A stretch of DNA of 64,000 nt. It comes from an uncultured Collinsella sp. (GTDB lineage Bacteria; Actinomycetota; Coriobacteriia; Coriobacteriales; Coriobacteriaceae). A program made the position numbers and the translations under genes. The DNA is taken from the NCBI GenBank assembly GCA_900768265.1, contig CAAGCF010000004.1, positions 1-64,000 on the forward strand, read 5' to 3'. Every line of letters starts with the position of its first letter. Positions within the stretch are counted from its first letter, which is position 1. The notes below the pieces were generated by a model. The model saw nothing but the letters and a program-made list of their open reading frames with translations, did not search any database and had not been told where the DNA came from. This document shows positions 7,010 to 13,829 of the stretch, in pieces.

Positions 7010-8458
7010 ATGGCAAACATCAAGTTCCCCGAGGGCTTCTATTGGGGTGGCGCCACCGCCGCCAACCAGTTTGAGGGTGCTTGGAACGTGGACGGCCGCG
7101 GCCCTTCCGTCGACGACCACTTCCTGGGCGGCAGCTACAAGGAGCCGCGTCAGATCACGATCGACATCGACCCCGACCGTTTCTATCCCAACCATGACGG
7201 TATCGACTTCTACCATCACTACGAGGAGGATATCGCGCTGTTCGCCGAGATGGGCTTCAACATGTTCCGCATGTCCATCTCCTGGAGCCGCATCTTCCCC
7301 AACGGCGACGACGCCGAGCCCAACGAGGCCGGCCTCGCCTTCTACGACCGCGTCTTCGACTGCCTGCGCGCTCACAATATCGAGCCGCTCGTGACCCTGT
7401 CGCACTACGAGATGCCCTATCACCTGGTCGAGAAGTACAACGGCTGGGCGAGCCGCGAGCTCATCGGCTTCTTTGAGAAGTACTGCCAGACCGTCTTCGA
7501 CCGCTACCAGGACAAGGTCAAGTTCTGGCTCACCTTCAACGAGATCAACTGCGGCACCCAGGACATGGGCAACCTCTTTGGGACCAGCATGATCAAGGGC
7601 TTTGAGGGCCCGGCTTCGGCGGTCCACACCACGCCGCAGGCCCGTATGCAGGCCCTGCATCACCAGTTCGTGGCCAGCGGCCGTGTCGTGCGCTATGCCC
7701 ACGAGCACTACCCGCAGTTTAAGATGGGTAACATGGATTGCTTCATCCTGTCCTATGCCGCCACGTGCGATCCGGCCGACGTGTTCGCCACGCAGCAGGA
7801 GATGAATGCCATGAACTGGTACTGCTCCGACGTGCAGGTGCGCGGCAAGTATCCGTTCTATGCCAAGCGCTTCTGGGCCGAGAACGACGTTGAGCTTGTG
7901 ATGGAGGACGGCGACCTGCAGGATATCGCCGACGGCAAGGTCGATTTCTACACCTTTAGCTACTACATGTCCGGCACCGTGGGCACCCACAAGGATCACG
8001 AGATGACCGAGGGCAACATGACCTTTGGCGGCAAGAACCCCTATCTGGAGTCCACCGATTGGGGCTGGCAGATCGATCCGCTGGGTCTGCGTATCGCTCT
8101 CAACGAGATTTACGCCCGCTACGAGATTCCGCTGATGGTGGTCGAGAACGGCATGGGCGCCTACGACGAGGTCGAGGAGGACGGCTCCATCCACGACCCG
8201 TACCGTATCGCCTACTTGCAGAGCCACGTCAAGGCCATGGGCGAGGCCATTGCCGACGGCGTCGACCTGATTGCCTACACTTGGTGGGGCCCCATCGACC
8301 TGGTGTCCGCCGGCACGGGCGAGATGCGCAAGCGCTACGGCTTCATCCACGTCGATAAGTACGACGACGGCACCGGTACCTACGAGCGCCGCCGCAAGGA
8401 CAGCTTCTTCGCATACCAGAAGATCATCAAGTCCAACGGTACCGAGGGTCTGGCTTAA
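7010..8458 (+). CDS. GH1 6-phospho-beta-glucosidase
   Basis: Hydrolyses 6-phosphorylated beta-glucosides brought in by a PTS, giving glucose-6-phosphate and the aglycone or sugar; cytoplasmic. 482 residues, normal for GH1. The acid/base glutamate is in TFNEINC (about residue 175) and the nucleophile in VVENGMG (about 378). The C-terminal MRKRYGFIHVDKYDDGTGT resembles the phosphate-binding loop of the 6-phospho subgroup. Start: ATG at 7010 with AAGGAG six bases upstream; the open frame continues upstream without family similarity. A IIA-Glc-type PTS protein follows 150 bp downstream. The matching permease is not in this stretch. Confidence 0.9.
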   Translation: MANIKFPEGFYWGGATAANQFEGAWNVDGRGPSVDDHFLGGSYKEPRQITIDIDPDRFYPNHDGIDFYHHYEEDIALFAEMGFNMFRMSISWSRIFPNGDDAEPNEAGLAFYDRVFDCLRAHNIEPLVTLSHYEMPYHLVEKYNGWASRELIGFFEKYCQTVFDRYQDKVKFWLTFNEINCGTQDMGNLFGTSMIKGFEGPASAVHTTPQARMQALHHQFVASGRVVRYAHEHYPQFKMGNMDCFILSYAATCDPADVFATQQEMNAMNWYCSDVQVRGKYPFYAKRFWAENDVELVMEDGDLQDIADGKVDFYTFSYYMSGTVGTHKDHEMTEGNMTFGGKNPYLESTDWGWQIDPLGLRIALNEIYARYEIPLMVVENGMGAYDEVEEDGSIHDPYRIAYLQSHVKAMGEAIADGVDLIAYTWWGPIDLVSAGTGEMRKRYGFIHVDKYDDGTGTYERRRKDSFFAYQKIIKSNGTEGLA

Positions 8459-8530
8459 TCGACAATATGAGTGCCACTGGGGAAAGGTTTTGGGAAGGGC
8501 TTGGAAGGGCTCTCGATTCGAGCCCTCACC

Positions 8531-8559
8531 TTAGCAATTTGATCATTTGGCACTATAAT
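8531..8559 (+). promoter_or_regulatory. Predicted sigma-70 promoter of the IIA-Glc gene
   Basis: TTAGCA (-35, 8531-8536) and a consensus TATAAT (-10, 8554-8559) are separated by 17 bases, about 50 bp upstream of the IIA-Glc start codon. This suggests the gene has its own promoter rather than depending on read-through from the GH1 gene. A short inverted repeat (AGGGCTC/GAGCCCT, 8506-8526) lies just upstream. Confidence 0.6.
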
Positions 8560-8608
8560 CACCATAGGCATGCGCAAAACGTTGCGCTTAATCAAGAGGA
8601 GAAAACGT

Positions 8609-9145
8609 ATGGGTCTGTTTGACATGTTCAAGAAGAAGGCCGAGCCCGCGGCTGCCGCTGCTCCGGCCTCCATCTCTGCTTCTGCCGGCGCCGACGTGCT
8701 GTGCTCGCCCGTCAAGGGCAAGGTCATCAAGATGGCCGACGTGCCCGATCCCGTCTTTGGCGGCGAGGTTCTGGGCAAGGGCTGCGCCGTGTGGCCCGAG
8801 GACGATCTGGTCTACGCTCCCTGCGACGGTAAGGTGACCGTCACCATGGGTCACGCCGTGGGCCTGCAGTCCGATAGCGGCATCGAGGTCCTGGTGCACG
8901 TTGGCGTCGATACCGTCAACATGAACGGCGACGGCTTCGAGGGCTTCGTCAAGGCTGACGATGTCGTTAAGGCTGGCCAGCCCATGCTCAAGATTGACCG
9001 CGCCAAGATCGCTGCTGCCGGTTACAAGGACTGCGTCGTCGTGGCTGTGTCCAACACCGCCGAGTTCGCCGACGTCGAGCTCGGCGTCGAGGCTGACTCC
9101 GCTGTCGCCGCCGGCGATGCCATCGTCAAGGTCATCCGCAAGTAA
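8609..9145 (+). CDS. crr: PTS glucose-type IIA component
   Basis: 178-residue free-standing IIA-Glc/beta-glucoside family domain that passes phosphate from HPr to a IIB domain; cytoplasmic. The phosphorylated His lies in VLVHVGVDTVNMNGDGF, and DPVFGGEVLGKGCAVWP is the usual N-terminal signature. An Ala-rich linker (~residues 10-25) precedes the domain, as when such domains are split from a permease. Start: ATG at 8609 with AAGAGGAG 8 bases upstream. Own promoter and terminator make it monocistronic. It could serve a IIBC permease elsewhere and is a natural partner for the upstream 6-phospho-beta-glucosidase. Confidence 0.93.
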   Translation: MGLFDMFKKKAEPAAAAAPASISASAGADVLCSPVKGKVIKMADVPDPVFGGEVLGKGCAVWPEDDLVYAPCDGKVTVTMGHAVGLQSDSGIEVLVHVGVDTVNMNGDGFEGFVKADDVVKAGQPMLKIDRAKIAAAGYKDCVVVAVSNTAEFADVELGVEADSAVAAGDAIVKVIRK

Positions 9146-9170
9146 ACTGCGGCATCCAAAGGATGTGCAA

Positions 9171-9201
9171 GGGTGGTCGGGTTATCCGGCCGCCCTTTTT
9201 T
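9171..9201 (+). terminator. Rho-independent terminator after the IIA-Glc gene
   Basis: Ten-bp stem GGGTGGTCGG/CCGGCCGCCC (two G-U pairs) with loop GTTAT, followed by TTTTTTATT. Confidence 0.9.
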
Positions 9202-9380
9202 ATTACAATGCGGCGGAACGTTTTATTGCGCGTTGGGCGGAACGGTAAACCGTTCGGACGTTAAATCGAGCCGACTGCGCCTTTGCTTTGCCGGGGGTGT
9301 TCGTTGGCGGCTAGTATGGCCTTATTGTTACGACGTGCACCGCGTCGGGAAGCGCGGTGCCGCTTGTTGGGAGGAATGTC

Positions 9381-9938
9381 ATGAAGAAGAAGCTGCTGCT
9401 TGCGCCCCTGATGGCTGTTCTGGTCGCGTGCGTGGTTGTGCTTTCCGGCTGCGGAGGTCCTTCGGTTGAGGAACTCATCACCGAGGATCTTTCAACGCAG
9501 TTTGACGAGGTCAAGAACGGTGGCGATGACTTCCTCGCCGGTCTGGAAGAGGCCTCGGGCGACGAGTTCGAGCAGCTGGGCATCGATCCCAAGGAGTATG
9601 CCAAGAGCTATCTCGAGGGCTTTGACTACAAGATCGGCGACGTGACGGTCGACGAGGACAAGGGTACCGCGACTGCCGAGGTCACCATTACCTGCAAGTC
9701 CATGAACCAGATCGTTGAGGATTTTGCCACCCAGTACCAGGAGAAGGTTGCCGCGCTCGATTCGATGCCTTCCGATGACGAGCTGTACAAGATGGCCGGT
9801 CAGGTTATGGTCGACGTGACCAAGGCTGCTAAGACCAAGGACACCAAGGTCACCTTCAAGTACTCCTGCAATGACGACGGCGAGTGGTCTGCCGACGACT
9901 CCGCAACCAACGAGATGATGAATGCGATGATGAGCTAG
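9381..9938 (+). CDS. Predicted lipoprotein of unknown function
   Basis: 185 residues. The N-terminus is a lipoprotein signal (MKKKLLLAPLMAVLVACVVV) ending in the lipobox LSGC, so the mature protein should be lipid-anchored at about Cys24. The rest is acidic, with a predicted small alpha/beta domain (YKIGDVTVDEDKGTATAEVT). It resembles the small secreted lipoproteins with an unnamed domain common in Coriobacteriia. Start: ATG at 9381 with GGGAGG close upstream. It stands alone between the IIA-Glc terminator and structured repeat copy 2. No function can be assigned from sequence. Confidence 0.8.
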   Translation: MKKKLLLAPLMAVLVACVVVLSGCGGPSVEELITEDLSTQFDEVKNGGDDFLAGLEEASGDEFEQLGIDPKEYAKSYLEGFDYKIGDVTVDEDKGTATAEVTITCKSMNQIVEDFATQYQEKVAALDSMPSDDELYKMAGQVMVDVTKAAKTKDTKVTFKYSCNDDGEWSADDSATNEMMNAMMS

Positions 9939-9941
9939 TTC

Positions 9942-10127
9942 GTTGCGGCGTTTTACCAAACGCCGCAACTGCTCGACGCTGCGCGGGCACCAGAGCGACA
10001 ACTTGTCATTCAAAGAGGACGGCATGACCAGAAGGTCTATGCCGTCCTCTTTTCATGCCAATTTGTTCGCTCTGGTGCCCGCTCGCTGTCCGTCCTCTAC
10101 CTGCGGCGTTGCCATGGTAGTCATTGA
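9942..10127. repeat. Structured multi-stem repeat, copy 2
   Basis: Same layout as copy 1 (1115-1299). Terminal hairpin at 9942-9969 has loop TACC and one stem pair changed from A-T to G-C on both sides. The conserved GCTCGACGCTGC follows. The outer stem is 9983-9997 with 10068-10082, 15 perfect pairs with a different sequence from copy 1. The internal loop TCAA/TTTC is conserved, as is the inner hairpin GACCAGAAGGTC. Like copy 1 it starts within a few bases of the upstream stop codon and ends in GGCGTTGCC(A/G)TGGTAGTCATTG. Confidence 0.75.
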
Positions 10128-10202
10128 GGCGGCACTTGGGGACGTTCCTTTTCTGCCGGCAGTTGGGGACACCCCTTGCGCCAGCGTTGCATCGAATGCT
10201 TG

Positions 10203-10372
10203 GGAAAATGCGACCCGGTTTCTGGGCGAATAATGGGTCGCGGTTTCCGGATGGGGTGGGTTGCGGAAAGTGCGACCCGGAATATTGCTCCAAAACGGGA
10301 TGCCGTTTCCCCGATGGGGTTCAACCGGAAAATGGGGACCAGTTTGAGGCGTCAAAACGGGACGCATTTTCC
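10203..10372. repeat. Array of three 46-bp palindromic units with 16-bp spacers
   Basis: Units at 10203-10248, 10265-10310 and 10327-10372 are each exactly 46 bp, start with GGAAA and end with TTTCC. Spacers at 10249-10264 and 10311-10326 are each 16 bp and share GATGGGGT. Unit 1 has 14-base arms that pair apart from two internal bases: GGAAAATGCGACCC and GGGTCGCGGTTTCC. Inner half-sites vary around GNNNCCC. A two-unit array with the same 46/16 spacing lies at 31610-31717. No nuclease, transposase or cas gene is nearby. Confidence 0.75.
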
Positions 10373-10413
10373 GCACGGCGGCATCGCCGCGACCGAGCAG
10401 CGCGCCAGCTTCG

Positions 10414-11082
10414 TTACTCGCCCAAGATCAGCTCGGCGAGTTCGTCCTGCGTGTCCACCACGTAGTCGGCGCCGGCGGCCTCCAGCTCTGCGCGGCCGCG
10501 GAAGCCCCAGCTGACGCCCGCGCTCTTAAGGCCGGCGTTGTGACCAGTCAGAACATCGACGTTCGAATCGCCCACATAGAGCGTGGTCGCTGGGTTGGCG
10601 CCCAGCTCTTTCATCACGTGTAGCGTGACGGGTGCTTCGGGCTTAGGCGGAAACGCATCGACACGGCCCTGTACCAGCGCAAAGCGATCGGGGCCAAAGT
10701 ATTTCTCGATAAGCGGGGCTGCCGAAATATGATCCTTGTTGGTGAGCACGGCAAGCTGAACGCCCGCTGCGCGCAGACGGTCGAGCATCTCATTCGTGCC
10801 GGCGTAGGGTGAGGTGTGGTCCTCCTTGTGCTCGCCGTAATAGGCCCTAAACTCGGCAAGCGTCTGCTCAAACATACGGCCGTCGCCCGCGTACTCGGCG
10901 GGCATAAAGCGCTCAACTAGCTTAAGCATGCCGTTTCCCACCTTGTAGCGGTACTCGTCCACGGCAAACGTGGGCCAGCCGTGCATCTCGCAGGTGTGGT
11001 TGCCGGCGGCCGCCAGGTCCTCGAGCGTGTTGAGGATGGTGCCGTCTAAATCAAAAATCACATGGGAAAAAGCTGCTGCCAT
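10414..11082 (-). CDS. HAD-superfamily phosphatase, phosphoglycolate phosphatase-like
   Basis: 222 residues. HAD motif I is FDLDGTILNT near the N-terminus (nucleophile and acid Asp), motif II is LAVLTNKD, and motifs III/IV appear as KPEAP and YVGDSNVDV. An alpha-helical cap lies between motifs I and II. The Gph-like pattern fits hydrolysis of 2-phosphoglycolate or another small phosphate ester; the true substrate is not shown. Start: ATG at 11082 with GGGAGC upstream; the longer open frame lacks such a site. It is the last gene of the minus-strand hyp run, 125 bp after hypE, and may be transcribed separately. Confidence 0.88.
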   Translation of the reverse strand: MAAAFSHVIFDLDGTILNTLEDLAAAGNHTCEMHGWPTFAVDEYRYKVGNGMLKLVERFMPAEYAGDGRMFEQTLAEFRAYYGEHKEDHTSPYAGTNEMLDRLRAAGVQLAVLTNKDHISAAPLIEKYFGPDRFALVQGRVDAFPPKPEAPVTLHVMKELGANPATTLYVGDSNVDVLTGHNAGLKSAGVSWGFRGRAELEAAGADYVVDTQDELAELILGE

Positions 11083-11207
11083 GGGTGCTCCCGCCGTTTG
11101 GGTTATAGGACGCACCCATGATAACGGGCTGGCGTGTCGGGCATGTTTGAAATCTGAACAACTTTGACTGCCGTGTATCGGGCCGCGCTGCCCGACCATC
11201 TCTGTCG

Positions 11208-12242
11208 TTAGCAAATTCTCGGCAGCTGCTCTCCTACGAGCATGTCGAGGATGCGGGTCGAGCCCCAGCCGGTGCGCACGCGCACGGCGGGACGGGCGCC
11301 CTCGGCAAGTGGCAGCACGCGACCGATGATGGCGGCATTCTCGCCGTAGCGGGCGGCGCGCATGGCGGCCAGCGCGGCATCGGCTTGCTCGGCCGGCACG
11401 ACGGCAACCATCTTGCCCTCGTTTGCCACCTGCAGCACATCGTAGCCGAGCATCTCACATGCCGCCTGCACGTCGGAACGCACGGGCACGGCATCCTCGT
11501 CAACTTCCATGGCAACATCGCTGGCCTGGGCAAACTCGTTGAGTGTGGACGCCAGGCCGCCGCGCGTGGGGTCGCGGAAGCAGCGGGTGTCGGGGGCGGC
11601 GGCGAGCACGTCGGCAATCAGATGATTGAGCGGCGCAGCGTCGCTTTCGATGTTGCTCGAAAACGCCAAGCCCTCGCGCTGGCTCATGATGGCGATGCCG
11701 TGGTCGCCCAGTGTGCCCGATACTAGGATGACGTCGCCGGGCTGGCAGTTGGCACCGCTGAGCGTCACGCCTGCGGGTACCTCGCCCACGCCGGCGGTAT
11801 TGATGTAGACGCCGTCGGCACCGCCGCGTTCAACCACCTTGGTGTCGCCGGTGATAATCTTCACACCTGCCTCATGTGCCGTTTCGGCCATGGTCTGTAC
11901 AATCTGGCAGAGCTTATCCATGGGATAGCCCTCTTCGAGGATAAAGCCGCATGAGAGGTAGCGCACATTGGCACCCGAGGTCGCGACGTCGTTGACGGTT
12001 CCGCATACGGCGAGGCGGCCGATATTGCCGCCGGGGAAGAACTGCGGCGTTACCACAAAGCTGTCAGTCGACATGGCGATTCGCCCGCTTGCGGGCAGCG
12101 CGGCGACACCGGCATCGTTGCCCGCAAGCAGCTCGGGCGACCCAAAGGCATCCAGAAAGACCTCATCGATAATGCGCTTCATCATCTGGCCGCCGGAGCC
12201 GTGGCCCAGCAGGACAGTGCTATCGGTGGTAGTACGGGACAT
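11208..12242 (-). CDS. hypE: [NiFe]-hydrogenase maturation protein HypE
   Basis: 344 residues. HypE takes a carbamoyl group from HypF onto its C-terminal cysteine and dehydrates it to a thiocyanate, the source of the CN ligands of the NiFe site. The C-terminus ends in PRIC, the required terminal Cys. The N-terminus has LLGHGSGGQMMKRI and the AIR-synthetase-like ATP site includes GNDAGVAAL and MSTDSFVVTP. Start: ATG at 12242 after GGAG; a longer frame to 12305 runs into a repeat hairpin and lacks family sequence. It follows hypD on the same strand with an 81-bp gap that carries that hairpin. Confidence 0.96.
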   Translation of the reverse strand: MSRTTTDSTVLLGHGSGGQMMKRIIDEVFLDAFGSPELLAGNDAGVAALPASGRIAMSTDSFVVTPQFFPGGNIGRLAVCGTVNDVATSGANVRYLSCGFILEEGYPMDKLCQIVQTMAETAHEAGVKIITGDTKVVERGGADGVYINTAGVGEVPAGVTLSGANCQPGDVILVSGTLGDHGIAIMSQREGLAFSSNIESDAAPLNHLIADVLAAAPDTRCFRDPTRGGLASTLNEFAQASDVAMEVDEDAVPVRSDVQAACEMLGYDVLQVANEGKMVAVVPAEQADAALAAMRAARYGENAAIIGRVLPLAEGARPAVRVRTGWGSTRILDMLVGEQLPRIC

Positions 12243-12280
12243 ATCGAAAACTCCAATCGTGGGTGGAATTATATGGGTGA

Positions 12281-12324
12281 GGCGCAGCGTCGACCGGTCC
12301 GCCATTCGTTAGAACGGTGGAACC
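12281..12324. repeat. Solo terminal hairpin of the structured repeat family (hypD-hypE gap)
   Basis: GCGCAGCGTCGACC followed by a hairpin GGTCCGCCATTC, loop GTTA, GAACGGTGGAACC. Both the GCAGCGTC box and the hairpin match the end of structured repeat copy 3 (50535-50556), but the multi-stem body is missing. It starts at the stop codon of hypD. Confidence 0.55.
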
Positions 12325-13439
12325 TAATAGTCGCGGTAGCGGTAGTACGCCGCGCAGCTGCCTTCGGAGCTCACCATGCAGGGGCCGACGGGGTGCTCGG
12401 GCGTGCAGGTGCGGCCAAAGAGCGGGCAGTCGCTCGGCGTGATGGCACCGCGCAGCACGTCGCCGCAGCGGCACCCGCGTGGCTCGACCGTCGCCTCAAC
12501 GGGCACGTCAAAGCGGGCGCCGGCATCAAAACGCGCGAACTCGGGTCGGATGGAAAGACCCGAGTTGGCAATCGGTCCCAGCCCGCGCCACGTGGTGTCG
12601 CACGGCTCAAATACCTGCTCGACCAGCTGGCGCGCTACGGGATTGCCGTCTGCGTTGACGCCACGCCGGTAGGCGTTGTCGATCGCCGGCCTGTTCTCGA
12701 CAACCATCTGGACCAGCATGCAGATGCCCTGCAGAATATCGACCGGCTCAAATCCCGTGACCACGCCCGGGGTATCGAACTCGTCGACCAAAAAGCTAAA
12801 GGGCGCCAAGCCCGTGATGGTAGCGACGTGACCAGGCAGGATAAAGCCGTCGATGGTCGTCTCGGGGTCGTTGGAGATCGCACGCAGAGCCGGCGGCGTG
12901 GTCTTGTGAGCACAGTAGACCGAGAAGTTCTGGAGCCCGCGCGCGTCGGCCTCCAGGATAGCGGCGGCAATGGTGGGCGTTGTGGTCTCAAAGCCGACGC
13001 CCATAAAGATGACCGGGCGTTCGGGATTTTGCTCGGCAATGTCAAGTGCGTCGAGCGGAGAGTAGACGATGCGGATGTCGCGCCCCGCCGCCTTTTGCGC
13101 GGCAAGCGAGGTGGACGATCCGGGCACGCGCATCATATCGCCAAAGGTGGTGATGATGGCGCCGTCCATGTTGGAAAGCGCGATTGCGTGATCGATGTCG
13201 CGGTTGGCGGTGACGCAAACGGGGCATCCCGGGCCGCTTAGCAGTTTGAGTCCCGTCGGCATAATGGAGCGAAAGCCATAGCGGCCAATGCTCACGGTAT
13301 GCGTACCGCAGACTTCCATAAGGTTGATGCTGCGGTTGCCGACAAGCTCGTGAATACGATCGATGAGCTCGCGAGCCAGCTTGGGGTCGCGAAATGCCGA
13401 AAAGTCGATACCGGAGCGAACCGGCTGCGCCGCCGCCAC
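12324..13439 (-). CDS. hypD: [NiFe]-hydrogenase maturation protein HypD
   Basis: 371 residues. HypD holds a [4Fe-4S] cluster and, with HypC, is the scaffold on which the Fe(CN)2CO unit is built. Family motifs are complete: LMEVCGTHT, LLSGPGCPVCVT, FETTTP, and the C-terminal cluster region GCRCGDVLRG with further Cys in DCPLFG, RTCTPEHPVGPC and GSCAAYYRY. The GTG start shares one base with the hypC stop codon (TAGTG), indicating translational coupling. The stop lies at the edge of a hairpin repeat. Confidence 0.97.
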   Translation of the reverse strand: MAAAQPVRSGIDFSAFRDPKLARELIDRIHELVGNRSINLMEVCGTHTVSIGRYGFRSIMPTGLKLLSGPGCPVCVTANRDIDHAIALSNMDGAIITTFGDMMRVPGSSTSLAAQKAAGRDIRIVYSPLDALDIAEQNPERPVIFMGVGFETTTPTIAAAILEADARGLQNFSVYCAHKTTPPALRAISNDPETTIDGFILPGHVATITGLAPFSFLVDEFDTPGVVTGFEPVDILQGICMLVQMVVENRPAIDNAYRRGVNADGNPVARQLVEQVFEPCDTTWRGLGPIANSGLSIRPEFARFDAGARFDVPVEATVEPRGCRCGDVLRGAITPSDCPLFGRTCTPEHPVGPCMVSSEGSCAAYYRYRDY

Positions 13440-13699
13440 TAGTATGCCTCGGCCGGGTTGGTGGCGAGCTGGTCCTCTTCGGCCAGCTCGGTCATGGTAT
13501 TGACGAGCTCGAGTGTCTCTTGGGCTTCCTGCTCGTCGACAATCTGAATGCCAAAGCCGGCGTGCACGAGAACATAGTCGCCTACCTGTGCCGTCGGCAC
13601 GAGGCGCAGCGAAACGGGGCGCTCGATGCCCATCATGTCGACGGTCGCCTTAAGGTCGTCGTCGCGTTTGACCACTTTACCGGGAACGGCAAGGCACAT
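13439..13699 (-). CDS. hypC: [NiFe]-hydrogenase maturation chaperone HypC
   Basis: 86 residues. HypC/HybG-family chaperone that binds HypD during Fe(CN)2CO assembly and then the hydrogenase large-subunit precursor. It begins MCLAVPGKVV, with the essential Cys2 exposed after Met removal. The usual core DYVLVHAGFGIQIVDEQEA is present. Start: ATG at 13699 with GGGGAA upstream. It overlaps hypD by one base. A 130-bp gap separates it from hypF. Confidence 0.97.
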   Translation of the reverse strand: MCLAVPGKVVKRDDDLKATVDMMGIERPVSLRLVPTAQVGDYVLVHAGFGIQIVDEQEAQETLELVNTMTELAEEDQLATNPAEAY

Positions 13700-13829
13700 A
13701 ATGTTCCCCTTTTATACGTTTTGCGCTGGATAGGCGCCTAATTACCCATCAGTTGATGGTAGCGCTCGCGGGAGTCACGAGCAAACGCGTTACACCTGTG
13801 AGACGGCGGGGTGCAGGCTGGCAAAACGC

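Noticed and set aside
8506..8526. Terminator after the GH1 gene
   Set aside because: The AGGGCTC/GAGCCCT hairpin has a 7-bp stem and no T-tract; it is closer to the following promoter than to the stop codon.
10203..10372. A small CRISPR array
   Set aside because: Spacers are only 16 bp and similar to each other, units are variable palindromes, and no cas genes or leader are present. The same holds for 31610-31717.
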